NCBI GenBank assembly: GCA_964460185.1
Contig: CAYWTM010000013.1
Coordinates: 1-47,473 of the forward strand
Direction: 5' to 3'
Length of the DNA stretch: 47,473 nt
Origin: JAVJPJ01 sp040217295
Lineage (GTDB): Bacteria > Pseudomonadota > Alphaproteobacteria > Rhodobacterales > Rhodobacteraceae
Part shown: positions 16,685 through 25,156 of the stretch, piece by piece
How positions within the stretch are numbered: the stretch's first letter is position 1
Layout: each line of letters begins with the position of its first letter
Notes under the pieces: generated by a model
The model's input: the letters and a program-made list of their open reading frames with translations, nothing else
The model's database searches: none
Told to the model about the DNA's origin: nothing
Made by a program: the position numbers and the translations under genes

Positions 16685-17842
16685 GTGACCAGCACTCCAC
16701 ATCTTTTCAGACCGATCACCCTGCGTGGCATCCAGGCGCGCAACCGCGTGGTAATTTCCCCGATGTGCCAATATTCGGCGCATGAGGGGCATATGGATGA
16801 CTGGCACCTCGTCCATCTGGGCCGATTCGCCATCGGCGGGGCAGGCATCGTGTTTACCGAGGCGACGGCAGTCCAGAAAAATGGCCGGATCACCCACGGC
16901 TGTCCCGGCCTGTGGACCGACAGCCAGATCCCCGGACATGCGCGTGTGGCGCAGTTCGCCCTGCGCAACGGCGCCATTCCCGCGATCCAGTTGGGCCACG
17001 CCGGACGCAAGGCGGGAATGCAGCGGCCATGGTTCGGTAACGGGCCATTGAATGACGCCGATCTGGCGCGCGGTGACATGCCGTGGGATCCAGTTGGCCC
17101 GTCCGCTATCCCGGTGGCCGATGGGTGGCCCGTGCCCCACGTTATGACGGTGGCGGATATCGAGACGCTTCTGGCCGATTACGTGTCGGCCGCCCAACGC
17201 GCGCTGGAGGCTGGCTACAAGGTCGCGGAAATCCACGGCGCGCACGGGTATCTTGTCCACAGCTTCCTGTCGCCCTTGTCCAACAAACGAACGGATCGTT
17301 ATGGCGGTGATCTGCACGGGCGCATGCGGCTGGCGTTGGAGATTGCACAGGCCGTCCGGGCGGTCTGGCCCGAAGACCTTCCGCTGTTTTTCCGCACCTC
17401 GGCAGTGGATGGAACGCCGGAAGGCTGGTCCCTGGACGACACGGTCGTGCTCGCCCGCGAACTGCATCAGCGCGGCGTCGACGTCATGGATTGTTCGTCC
17501 AGCGGCATCGCCGGGGCCGCAACGGCAAGCGGAACCGTCAAACGCCAGCCGGGGTTCCAGGTGCCCTATGCCGATCGGGTGCGCAACGAGGTCGGGATGC
17601 CTACCATGGCCGTCGGGCTGATCACCCATCCGGTGCAGGCCGAGGCGATCCTGTCCGAGGAACGCGCCGATCTGATCGCCATCGGGCGCGAGGCGCTGGT
17701 CAACCCGATGTGGGCCCTGCACGCCGCCCGAGACCTCGGTCACAACGCCGATTATGCCGCATGGCCGGAACAATCCGGCTGGTGGTTGGCCGGGCGTGAG
17801 CGCACGTCCGAATTCTACATTCCGCCCGCTTCATCCGGCTAG
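16685..17842 (+). CDS. Old Yellow Enzyme family ene-reductase (YqjM-like NADH:flavin oxidoreductase)
   Basis: This 385-residue FMN barrel enzyme should reduce activated C=C bonds with NAD(P)H. It carries the YqjM-type cysteine in SPMCQYSA (about residue 29), the FMN-binding IQLGHAGRK block, the substrate-anion His pair in EIHGAHGYLVHSFLSPLSNKRTDRYGG, and a C-terminal MAVGLI...IAIGREALVNP phosphate-binding segment. The start is GTG at 16685. It is divergent from the large glycosyltransferase, with a 237-bp gap in which I see no clear promoter, and convergent with the flavoprotein gene 14 bp away. Whether it belongs to the neighbouring catabolic island is open, but an enoate reductase would fit an unsaturated dicarboxylate pathway. 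Confidence 0.92.
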   Translation: MTSTPHLFRPITLRGIQARNRVVISPMCQYSAHEGHMDDWHLVHLGRFAIGGAGIVFTEATAVQKNGRITHGCPGLWTDSQIPGHARVAQFALRNGAIPAIQLGHAGRKAGMQRPWFGNGPLNDADLARGDMPWDPVGPSAIPVADGWPVPHVMTVADIETLLADYVSAAQRALEAGYKVAEIHGAHGYLVHSFLSPLSNKRTDRYGGDLHGRMRLALEIAQAVRAVWPEDLPLFFRTSAVDGTPEGWSLDDTVVLARELHQRGVDVMDCSSSGIAGAATASGTVKRQPGFQVPYADRVRNEVGMPTMAVGLITHPVQAEAILSEERADLIAIGREALVNPMWALHAARDLGHNADYAAWPEQSGWWLAGRERTSEFYIPPASSG

Positions 17843-17855
17843 GGCCGGGTGCGGA

Positions 17856-19232
17856 TCAATCCCTGACCAACCGGGCCGCGTTTTCGCCCGCGGTCCGGCC
17901 AAGCACCACGGCGGACAGCAGGCCGTTTCCGGACAGATATCCGCTGTCGCCCGTCCCAGAAACGCCGACGGCCGCGCCGCCCGCGGCGAACAGGTTGGGA
18001 AAGGTGTCTCCATCCGTGCGACGGACCCGTGTGTCGGGCCCGATATCGAGACCGCCCTGGGTATGGAACAGAGCGCCGGTAACCTTGACGGCGTGGTAGG
18101 GCGGACCGAGCGGCGGGCCGGTGAATCTTCGGCCGAAGGTGTCCGTGCCATCGGTCGGGATGGCGGCCAGTTCGCGGGCCAATGCGTCTTGCGGAACGCC
18201 GATGACCCCGGCGAGGTCCTCGATGCTGTCCGCGCTTCGGATGGCGCCGATGGCTTCGGCATCCTTGAAGTCCTGGAACTGGCGCGCAACAGCGGCGATG
18301 GGGGCGTCGAAAATTGTCCACGCGACACCACCGGGTTGGGCCAGAACGGCACGGGCGGCTTCGGAATAGCCCTGGCTTTCGTCCCAGAACCGGTGCCCAT
18401 CCGTATTCACCTGAACGCCGCCCTCGGTGATGACCGCCCATGTGATCAAGATGCCCTGCGGGTGCGCGACGTTGCCATGGCCCTGGTAGGCCCCGAGATG
18501 CAAGAACCCGGCCCCCAGGTCATTGCCCCACTCGATGGCATCGCCCCGATTGCCGTCATGACCGAACCACAACGCGCTTTCGATCTCGGGCATGAAGCGG
18601 CCCACCATCTCGCGGTTGCCGCCAAATCCGTTGCACGCAAGGACAAGCGTGGTGCAGCCGATCCGTTCCGGCCCCTCCGGCCCGCGCAATTCGACCCCGG
18701 TGATCCGGCCGTCGTCGTGGAACAAGGTGACGGCACGGCGGTTGCAGACGATGTCGACCCCCTTCGCCTCGCACGCGGCGCGCAAGGCGTCGATCAATTC
18801 GCGTCCGGCGCGCGTGGGCAGGCCATGCATGCGGCGGCGCGAATGACCCGGATAGTCGAAATCCGTCACCACCGAGAACGGCAATCCGAAGCGGTCCGCC
18901 AGCCACTCGATCGTCGGGGCGGACCGCGAGGCCAGCAGGTCGACCAGATCTTGCGGGTTCTGCCCCTTTGCCTTGCGCTGGATGTCATCGGCAAAACGGC
19001 TGGCGTCGTCTTCGATCGCGGCGTCCGTCTGAAACCGCGTCCCCGCGGCGGGGATCAGGCCTGCGGACAACGCGGTCGACCCTGACGGCACGGCATCGGC
19101 CTCGATCACCAGAACCTCGGCGCCCGCGTCTGTCGCGGCAAGCGCCGCGACAAGCCCGCATGCCCCGGCCCCGATAATCAGAACCGGCACATGCAGGTCA
19201 AAGCCACCCGGCGGAGTCGGAACAACCGCCAC
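17856..19232 (-). CDS. FAD-dependent oxidoreductase, fumarate-reductase/succinate-dehydrogenase flavoprotein superfamily
   Basis: This 458-residue soluble flavoprotein has the N-terminal FAD fold VLIIGAGACGLVAALAA and the following PSGSTALSAG loop. It also carries the family's LACNGFGGN segment, the HTQGGLDIGPDTRV strand and the C-terminal FAD-binding SGYLSGNGLLSAVVLGRTAGENAA. Relatives include urocanate reductase, tricarballylate dehydrogenase (TcuA) and 3-ketosteroid dehydrogenase, so it may desaturate or reduce a carboxylic acid. It has no heme or extra electron-transfer domain. It is the last gene of the six-gene minus-strand arm, starting 2 bp after the lyase gene ends. Substrate is not readable from the sequence. 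Confidence 0.88.
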   Translation of the reverse strand: MAVVPTPPGGFDLHVPVLIIGAGACGLVAALAATDAGAEVLVIEADAVPSGSTALSAGLIPAAGTRFQTDAAIEDDASRFADDIQRKAKGQNPQDLVDLLASRSAPTIEWLADRFGLPFSVVTDFDYPGHSRRRMHGLPTRAGRELIDALRAACEAKGVDIVCNRRAVTLFHDDGRITGVELRGPEGPERIGCTTLVLACNGFGGNREMVGRFMPEIESALWFGHDGNRGDAIEWGNDLGAGFLHLGAYQGHGNVAHPQGILITWAVITEGGVQVNTDGHRFWDESQGYSEAARAVLAQPGGVAWTIFDAPIAAVARQFQDFKDAEAIGAIRSADSIEDLAGVIGVPQDALARELAAIPTDGTDTFGRRFTGPPLGPPYHAVKVTGALFHTQGGLDIGPDTRVRRTDGDTFPNLFAAGGAAVGVSGTGDSGYLSGNGLLSAVVLGRTAGENAARLVRD

Positions 19233-19234
19233 GG

Positions 19235-20104
19235 TCAGTCGTGTCCGCCGGTTTCATACCGCTTGCCCTGCGCCAGCATGCCGGAGGTGCCCAGGCGGTC
19301 GTTCAGGCCGCCGAAGTCGAACATCCTGTCGGCAAAGGGACGGTTGCTGCCGTGCGAACGCAGGCTGGCATAGTAATCCTCGGCGGTGCGGGCCAGGGCG
19401 CGCACGATGCCGCCGGGAAAGATCACGATGGAAAACCCCATCGCCTCAAGGTCGGCCGCGCTTTGGATCGGGGTCTCTCCGCCTTCGACCATGTTGGCCA
19501 GCAGCGGCGCGCGGCCCTTGAAATGCTGCGCGGCCTTTTTCATTTCCTCGGTCGAGCGAAGGGCCTCTATGAACAGGGCGTCCGCGCCGGCCTCGATATA
19601 AGCGTCGGCGCGCGCAATCGCGGCATCGAAGCCCTCGACGGCCACGGCGTCCGTACGGGCGATGATCAGGGTGTCTTCGCTGGCGCGCGCATCGGCCATG
19701 GCAGTCACCTTGCCGGCCATTTCCGCCATCGGGATCAGGGATTTGTCGGACAGGTGGCCACAGCGTTTGGGATAGGTCTGATCCTCGACCTGCAAGGCAT
19801 TTGCGCCCGCACGCTCATACAGCCGCATGGTGCGTTGCGCGTTCAGCGCGTTGCCGAACCCGGTATCGGCGTCGATGATCACGGGCAGGTCGACACGGTC
19901 GCGGATCAGCGCCATCGTATCGGTCATCTCGCTGACCGAGGTCAGTCCGATATCGGGGCGGCCCAATCGCGTATAGGCCACCGCAGCCCCGGACAGATAC
20001 AGGGCCTCGAACCCGGCCTGCGCGGCGACCGCTGCGGTCAGGGCGTCATAGACGCCGGGCGCCACAAGGATGTCATCGGCCGCAAGCCGCGCGCGCAGGG
20101 TCAT
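19235..20104 (-). CDS. Isocitrate lyase / PEP mutase family carbon-carbon lyase
   Basis: This 289-residue (beta/alpha)8 enzyme contains the metal-binding DADTGFGN block (residues 78-85) and QVEDQTYPKRCGH with Cys115. The KRCGH signature marks the lyase branch (isocitrate, methylisocitrate, dimethylmalate and citramalate lyases), which breaks a 2-hydroxy-dicarboxylate by retro-Claisen cleavage; PEP mutases and phosphonatases lack it. Length suits methylisocitrate or dimethylmalate lyase better than true isocitrate lyase. Its start ATG overlaps the stop of the isochorismatase-fold gene (ATGA at 20101-20104). Located with an aconitase-family hydro-lyase, it could split the hydrated product into pyruvate and a short acid. 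A paralog lies at 46533-47414. Confidence 0.9.
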   Translation of the reverse strand: MTLRARLAADDILVAPGVYDALTAAVAAQAGFEALYLSGAAVAYTRLGRPDIGLTSVSEMTDTMALIRDRVDLPVIIDADTGFGNALNAQRTMRLYERAGANALQVEDQTYPKRCGHLSDKSLIPMAEMAGKVTAMADARASEDTLIIARTDAVAVEGFDAAIARADAYIEAGADALFIEALRSTEEMKKAAQHFKGRAPLLANMVEGGETPIQSAADLEAMGFSIVIFPGGIVRALARTAEDYYASLRSHGSNRPFADRMFDFGGLNDRLGTSGMLAQGKRYETGGHD

Positions 20105-20706
20105 GTCAGATCCTCCAGCATCTGGGTGCAGGTCACGGCGGGGCTGATCGAGCCCAGGGATATCAGCGTCGCCTCATGCACGTCGGGTTTGAAGGCCGCG
20201 CAGCCATCCGACAAGAGGATCGTGTGAATATTCCGAAGATGAGCATCGCGCACCGTGCTGGCCACGCCGCCATTCGTCACGATCCCGCCGACGATTAGCG
20301 TATCGATGTCCAGCGCGCGCAGGATATATTCCAGCCGGGTCTGGTAGAAGGCGGAATAGGCCACCTTTTCCACGGTGTAATCGGCGGGGGCCAGCGTATC
20401 GACCAACTGGTGCCCGAACTTGCCCGGCGCGAAATCTCCCTTGGTCAGAAACGGGCGGAGCTCCTTCAGATGGGGCGCGATCAGCGGTTCGTCGTTCGGA
20501 CCCGGCACAAGCGTGAACTGCGCGCTGATATATGTGCCGCCCTTGGCGCGCAGGGCATCTGCGAGCGGTTTGATCCGTTCGGGCAGCGCCGCGATGGCGG
20601 GCGATCCCTGTCCGGCACGCCCATAGGCCCCATCGGGGTGCAGAAAGTCGTTTTGCAGATCGATGGTCAAAAGCGCCGTCCGCTTGGGGTCGATTTCGTG
20701 CTGCAT
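20101..20706 (-). CDS. Isochorismatase-fold hydrolase lacking the usual nucleophilic cysteine
   Basis: This 201-residue single-domain protein of the cysteine hydrolase/isochorismatase family has Asp16 in TIDLQNDF and Lys114 in VEKVAYSAF, both expected of the catalytic triad. The third position differs: amidases such as N-carbamoylsarcosine amidase, nicotinamidase and maleamate amidase read TN-x-C-V-x-ST, while this protein reads TNGGVAST, with Gly147 in place of Cys. True isochorismatases (PhzD, EntB) also have Gly there and cleave vinyl ethers by acid catalysis. The ATG at 20706 is used; the gene starts 1 bp after the hyuA stop and overlaps the lyase gene by 4 bp. Family is certain; the reaction is not. 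Confidence 0.9.
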   Translation of the reverse strand: MQHEIDPKRTALLTIDLQNDFLHPDGAYGRAGQGSPAIAALPERIKPLADALRAKGGTYISAQFTLVPGPNDEPLIAPHLKELRPFLTKGDFAPGKFGHQLVDTLAPADYTVEKVAYSAFYQTRLEYILRALDIDTLIVGGIVTNGGVASTVRDAHLRNIHTILLSDGCAAFKPDVHEATLISLGSISPAVTCTQMLEDLT

Positions 20707-20707
20707 G

Positions 20708-22765
20708 TCAGGCCTCGTCGCGGGTGATGATGGTATTGCCGCACGCATCGACGCGGCTGGTCAGGCCCGGGTCGATCAGGACGGTCGTATCGGGCTGCAC
20801 CAAAATGGCGGGTCCCCTGATCTCGGCACCCACGGGCAGTGTCAGGCGATCGTATATGGCCGTGTCGTGCCAGGCATTGCCGAAATGCACCTTGCGGGTG
20901 CCGCTGCGCGATGCCTCGACGCTGCCGCCAACGGGGGCCAGCGTGGTCAGGTCGAATTTCGGACGCCGGCCGATGACCGCCGTGCGCAGGTTCATGACGC
21001 GGCGCGTACCGTTTTTCAAAAGCCGCCCGTAGGTGGCCATGTAGGCGGCCTCGAAGGCATCGTCGATCTGCGCGATGGTCGGCGCATTGACCGAACCGCC
21101 GTCCAGCGTGATGGACAGCGGTACCGACACGGTGTGGGTTTGCCCGACATAGGCCATATCCAGTTCGACGGTGACATCGCGCGCCTCGAACCGCGATTTC
21201 GCCGCATCAAGCAGCGCCATTCCGTTGTCCACATGCCGTTGCATGATGCCGCGCAGCCCATCGACATCGAGCGATGCAGTCAGCGAATTGATCGTCTGCA
21301 CGAAATCCTGCCGCATATCGGCGATCACGCAGCCCATCGCGCTGGTCACGCCCGGATAGCGCGGAACGATCGCACGTCCTATGCCAACCTCGTTCAGGAT
21401 GGCGCCGGTATGCAGCGCGCCTCCGCCGCCGAACGGCATGAAGGCAAACCGTTTGGGATCAAAGCCGCGTTCGATGCTGACCAGCCGGATCGCACCCGCC
21501 ATGCGCGAATTGGCGACGCGCAGGATGGCTTCTGCGGCCTCGATCGTCGTCAGGCCCAGCTTGCTTGCGACATGGATGTCGATGGCGCGTGCGGCGGCGT
21601 CGACGTCAAGACGTTCGAGCTTGCCGCCGATCGGGCTGTCGGGATCGATCCGGCCAAGCACCACGTTGGCGTCGGTTACAGTCGGACGGTCGTTGCCCTG
21701 ACCATAGGCCACCGGGCCGGGGGTGGAGCCCGCGCTTTCGGGCCCGATGTTCAACAGCCCACCCTTGTCGACCCAGGCGATGGACCCGCCGCCCGCGCCG
21801 ATGGTCGTGATCTCGATCATCGGGTTGCGCACGACCATGCCGAAATCGATGGAGGTCTGGGGCGACAGCATGGATTTCCCGCCCGCGATCAGGGCCACGT
21901 CGAAACTGGTGCCGCCCATGTCACCGGTGATGACGTTGTCGAACCCTGCGGACTGCGCGATGTGACCGGCCGCGATCACACCTGCGGCGGGGCCGGACAG
22001 CGCCGTGCGCACCGGCAGGCGACAGGCCGTATCGGTGCCCATGACGCCGCCATTGGATTGCACGATCATGAACTCGCCCCCGAACCCGCCCGCTTTCAGC
22101 GCGGCGTCAAGCCGGTCGATATACCCCGAGACTTCGGGCTGCAGATACGCGTTCAGCGCCGTGGTCGAAAACCGTTCGAATTCACGGATTTCCGGGAGGA
22201 TTTCCGCAGATGAACTGACATGGGCATTTGGCCAGATCGCGCGCACCGCCTCGACCGCCTTGGTCTCGTTCTCGGGGTTTGCGTAGGAATTCGCAAACAG
22301 GATCGCGACGGCAAGACACCCCTGATCGATCAGCGTCCGCGCCGCAGCGCGAACCGCGTCCAGATCGACGGGAGTGCGCACCGTGCCGTCGGCTAATGTC
22401 CGTTCGGGCACCTCGAGGCGCAGGTCACGGGGCACGACAGGTTCGAAATCACCGCGCAGGCCCCAGGTGCGTGGGCGGTCGCGCCGCCGCATTTCCAGAA
22501 CGTCGCGCAGGCCGTGGGTGGTGATGACACCGATGCGGGCGCCCTTGCGCTCCAACAGCGCGTTGGTGCCGGCGGTGGTGCCGTGGACCACGACATCGAC
22601 GGTCGCCAGGTCATCGACCTGCCGGCCTATACCTTCCAGAAAACCGCCCGACTGATCCGGGCGCGAGGTGGGTACCTTTGCGACCTGTGCCGCGCCCGTG
22701 GCCTCGTCCAGAACGAAGACATCCGTGAATGTGCCGCCAACATCGACACCGATCATGCGGCTCAT
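20708..22765 (-). CDS. hyuA: Hydantoinase/oxoprolinase family protein, subunit A (HyuA-like)
   Basis: This 685-residue protein belongs to the actin-like ATPase family of N-methylhydantoinase/5-oxoprolinase A subunits, which use ATP to activate a lactam or imide carbonyl before hydrolysis with subunit B. Visible motifs are DVGGTFTDVFV (residues 6-16), VHGTTAGTNALLER, the metal- and nucleotide-binding GDMGGTSFDVAL near residue 270, and GAGGGSIAWVD. The ATG at 22765 has GGAGG upstream and overlaps the hyuB stop by 4 bp. Related proteins also include acetone and acetophenone carboxylase subunits, so carboxylation cannot be excluded, though only A and B subunits are present here. Confidence 0.93.
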   Translation of the reverse strand: MSRMIGVDVGGTFTDVFVLDEATGAAQVAKVPTSRPDQSGGFLEGIGRQVDDLATVDVVVHGTTAGTNALLERKGARIGVITTHGLRDVLEMRRRDRPRTWGLRGDFEPVVPRDLRLEVPERTLADGTVRTPVDLDAVRAAARTLIDQGCLAVAILFANSYANPENETKAVEAVRAIWPNAHVSSSAEILPEIREFERFSTTALNAYLQPEVSGYIDRLDAALKAGGFGGEFMIVQSNGGVMGTDTACRLPVRTALSGPAAGVIAAGHIAQSAGFDNVITGDMGGTSFDVALIAGGKSMLSPQTSIDFGMVVRNPMIEITTIGAGGGSIAWVDKGGLLNIGPESAGSTPGPVAYGQGNDRPTVTDANVVLGRIDPDSPIGGKLERLDVDAAARAIDIHVASKLGLTTIEAAEAILRVANSRMAGAIRLVSIERGFDPKRFAFMPFGGGGALHTGAILNEVGIGRAIVPRYPGVTSAMGCVIADMRQDFVQTINSLTASLDVDGLRGIMQRHVDNGMALLDAAKSRFEARDVTVELDMAYVGQTHTVSVPLSITLDGGSVNAPTIAQIDDAFEAAYMATYGRLLKNGTRRVMNLRTAVIGRRPKFDLTTLAPVGGSVEASRSGTRKVHFGNAWHDTAIYDRLTLPVGAEIRGPAILVQPDTTVLIDPGLTSRVDACGNTIITRDEA

Positions 22766-24456
22766 CGCGCGGCCTCCTTCCATGCCGGGCCATAGGCCTC
22801 GGTCGCCGCATCCGGGGTGAGATAGCCCAGCGCCACATCACGGGCGACCTGGGCCGGATCACGTGCTTCGGCTGGTCCATAGCCGCCGCCGCCGGGGGTT
22901 TCCAGCCGGACAGCCTGGCCCCTGGTCAGCTTGATACCCAGCATCTTCGAGGCCAGGGGCGGGCTGTGCCATCCATCGGCCTGTTCATAGTGAAAGACGT
23001 TCATCGCGCCTGTGCCACCGCCCTGCACGCCTTGCGGTGCGAAGCGCCCCCGTTCCCCGAACAGGAAACCTTCGGCGCTTTCTTCCAGCAGTTCGATTTC
23101 GTAGACCGCCCCAAGCCCGCCGCGATGCTGGCCCTTGCCCGCGCTGTCGGGGCGCAGGGCCCATTGCCGGAACATGACCGGATAGGCGGCCTCCAGGATT
23201 TCCATCGGGGGGATCGTCGCGGTCGAGATCGGCGCGTTGCCATGGTTCAGGCCGTCGCTTTCGATGCTGCCGCCATGGCCGCCGCCATAAAAGCTGAACA
23301 TCACCCAACGTTGCCCGTTTGCCCGTTTTCCTGCGATCGACAGCGCGTTGATGGTGCCGTAGGCGTTGGCCACCACGCGGCCCGGCGCGGCCTGCGAGGC
23401 GGCGCTGAAGATCACATCGATCATCCGCAGGATCGTTTCGGTATATCCTCCGACAGGCGCCGGAAACTCGGCCGACAGCAAAGATCCTTCGGGCACCCGC
23501 ACGTCGATGGGGCGCATCACGCCCGCGTTGGCGGGAAGATCGGGAAAGATGTGCTTGATCGCGACATAGGCCGTGGCCACGGCGGTGGGCAGGGCGATGT
23601 TGACCGGGCCCGCGGTCACGGATGCCGTGCCGTCGAAATCCAGGACCATCTCGTCGCCCTTGATTTCCAGCGCCACATGGATCGGCAGCGCGACATCGGT
23701 GATGCCGTCATTGTCGAGGTAGTCCACTGCCTCCCAACGGCCATCGGGCAGGGCGCTCAATTCCGCCCGCATCAGGGTCTCGGCGCGATTGCCAAGAGCG
23801 TCGAGCGCGGCTGCCACTGTCTCGGCACCGTATTCGTCCAGCAACTCGTCGATCCGTTTCACCCCCAGGTCGAGCGCGCCCAACTGGCCGTTCAGATCGC
23901 CCATGGCCGATTGCGGCAGGCGGGTGTTGCGCATCAGGATGTCGATGATGTCTTGCTGGATCACACCCGCTCGCGCCAGTTTGACGGGAGGCAGGATGAA
24001 CGCCTCCTGAAAGGCCTCGGTCGCCGACGGATTGTAGTTGCCGGGCACAGCGCCGCCCACGTCGTGCCAGTGCCCCACGCTGGCGAGGTAGCAAAACAGG
24101 TTTCCGTCGCGGAAATAGGGCCGCACAAGACGCATGTCGGACAGGTGCGTGCCACCCATGTGAGCGTCGTTGAAGATGTAGATGTCGCCATCGGTCAGAT
24201 CGCCGGCTTCTGCCGCCTTGTCGATGACGGCCTTCACGGCAAAGGCCATCACGCCCACGAAAATCGGCAGGCCGGACTTGCCCTGAACCAGCGTGTCACC
24301 GGTTTCGGCATGGTAAAACCCGTGCGAAGCGTCGTGGGCTTCGGCGATGATCGGGTTGAAGGCCGCGCGAAACAGGGTCGCGTCCATTTCATCGGCGATC
24401 TGTTCCATGCGCCCCGCCAGGACCGCAAGGGTGATCGGATCGATCTTGTCGCTCAT
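22762..24456 (-). CDS. hyuB: Hydantoinase/oxoprolinase family protein, subunit B (HyuB-like)
   Basis: This 564-residue partner of HyuA opens with the family block MSDKIDPITLAVLAGRMEQIADEM and contains the conserved NDAHMGGTHLSD and GHWHDVGG motifs (around residues 95-135), where metal ligands lie. It also has the late GGGGYGPAE segment. Full length and intact motifs suggest a working A2B2-type complex. The ATG at 24456 overlaps the stop of the tautomerase-fusion gene. Substrates of the family include hydantoins, N-methylhydantoin, 5-oxoproline and caprolactam; the neighbouring genes do not fit any one of these fully. Confidence 0.93.
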   Translation of the reverse strand: MSDKIDPITLAVLAGRMEQIADEMDATLFRAAFNPIIAEAHDASHGFYHAETGDTLVQGKSGLPIFVGVMAFAVKAVIDKAAEAGDLTDGDIYIFNDAHMGGTHLSDMRLVRPYFRDGNLFCYLASVGHWHDVGGAVPGNYNPSATEAFQEAFILPPVKLARAGVIQQDIIDILMRNTRLPQSAMGDLNGQLGALDLGVKRIDELLDEYGAETVAAALDALGNRAETLMRAELSALPDGRWEAVDYLDNDGITDVALPIHVALEIKGDEMVLDFDGTASVTAGPVNIALPTAVATAYVAIKHIFPDLPANAGVMRPIDVRVPEGSLLSAEFPAPVGGYTETILRMIDVIFSAASQAAPGRVVANAYGTINALSIAGKRANGQRWVMFSFYGGGHGGSIESDGLNHGNAPISTATIPPMEILEAAYPVMFRQWALRPDSAGKGQHRGGLGAVYEIELLEESAEGFLFGERGRFAPQGVQGGGTGAMNVFHYEQADGWHSPPLASKMLGIKLTRGQAVRLETPGGGGYGPAEARDPAQVARDVALGYLTPDAATEAYGPAWKEAAR

Positions 24457-25013
24457 GTCGGACGCACCTCGGCTATATCGTTCCAGACATCCTGACGGAC
24501 CAGTTTGCCGCCCGACACCTCGAACCTGTCGATGAAGCGGATGCCCTCGAAGGCGGTGCCATCCGGCCATTCGCCGTGCAGCGTTCCGTGTGTGTAGACG
24601 ACAGCGACACCGGCACCCTGAAACGCCTCGACCCCGTCATAGGTCTTGCGCACGAAACGGTAGCGCCCCTTGGCCCATTCCAGAAGCTCGGACAGTTCGA
24701 CCATCGGGGGCGTGCCGGGAAAGGTCATCTGGAATCCCTCGCCCAGCATCGATTGGGCGGTGTCCAGGTCGCGCGCCTCCATCGCTGCCAGATAGTCCTG
24801 CACCAGCCGGGCGGGATCGGGCAGGGCCGGGGCAGGTTGGCGGCTTTTCCCGCCGCGCGCATAGGCGTCGCCGGGATATTCGTGCAGCATCACGGTGATC
24901 GCCTCGTCGGGCGCCGGCACGACAAAGCGCACCGCATCGGTCAGCGCCGAGATCAGCCGTGTCTTTTCGTCGGCATCATAGCCTTCGAGGATGTGAGCCT
25001 CTATGATCGGCAT
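24453..25013 (-). CDS. 4-oxalocrotonate tautomerase domain fused to an NTF2/SnoaL-like domain
   Basis: The 186-residue product has two modules. Residues 1-60 match the small tautomerase family: Pro2 follows the initiator Met and would become the catalytic amino-terminal proline, and EAHILEGYDADEKTRLI plus a basic YARGG segment align with 4-oxalocrotonate tautomerase. After a Pro-rich linker (about 60-70), residues 70-186 form a SnoaL/NTF2-like domain: YLAAMEARDLDTAQSML, then an aromatic-rich beta sheet ending FIDRFEVSGGKL. It is the first gene of the minus-strand arm and has a strong GGGAGGG ribosome binding site. It may tautomerise or isomerise an enol or enamine intermediate. Fusion of these two families is unusual to my knowledge. 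Confidence 0.85.
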   Translation of the reverse strand: MPIIEAHILEGYDADEKTRLISALTDAVRFVVPAPDEAITVMLHEYPGDAYARGGKSRQPAPALPDPARLVQDYLAAMEARDLDTAQSMLGEGFQMTFPGTPPMVELSELLEWAKGRYRFVRKTYDGVEAFQGAGVAVVYTHGTLHGEWPDGTAFEGIRFIDRFEVSGGKLVRQDVWNDIAEVRPT

Positions 25014-25044
25014 ATCATCCCTCCCTGAAATCTGCGCTTTTCGT

Positions 25045-25074
25045 ATAACAGGCTATGGTATAGTGAAAGGTCAA
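25045..25074 (-). promoter_or_regulatory. Predicted promoter with embedded operator for the hyu arm
   Basis: Read on the minus strand, TTGACC (25069-25074) and TGTTAT (25045-25050) form a -35/-10 pair 18 bp apart, 32 bp upstream of the tautomerase start codon. The spacer holds the palindrome CTAT-GGT-ATAG (25053-25063). GntR/HutC-type repressors bind short inverted repeats of this kind, and a member of that family is encoded just to the right, so this is the likely control point of the island. Site and regulator pairing are inferred. Confidence 0.5.
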
Positions 25075-25120
25075 ATGCGAGGGCTGAAGAGGCCCTGACC
25101 GCCAGATATCCGGGCCATGA

Positions 25121-25134
25121 ACCGGAAATCCGGT
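25121..25134. repeat. 14-bp palindrome ACCGGA-AA-TCCGGT upstream of the GntR gene
   Basis: A perfect inverted repeat with 6-bp arms and AA centre lies 22 bp before the GTG start of the regulator. It differs from the CTAT/ATAG palindrome near the divergent promoter. It may be an operator for the right arm or a small leader hairpin. Confidence 0.4.
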
Positions 25135-25156
25135 AGCCGACAGGAGACGCACCTTC

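Noticed and set aside
20663..24495. Long plus-strand open frames (516 and 588 codons)
   Set aside because: They are antisense to hyuA and hyuB, which have complete family motifs and coupled starts.
17856..25013. Assignment of the left arm to creatinine/N-methylhydantoin degradation
   Set aside because: The isochorismatase-fold protein lacks the amidase Cys, and creatinine deaminase and sarcosine oxidase genes are absent, while hydro-lyase and lyase genes would be unexplained.
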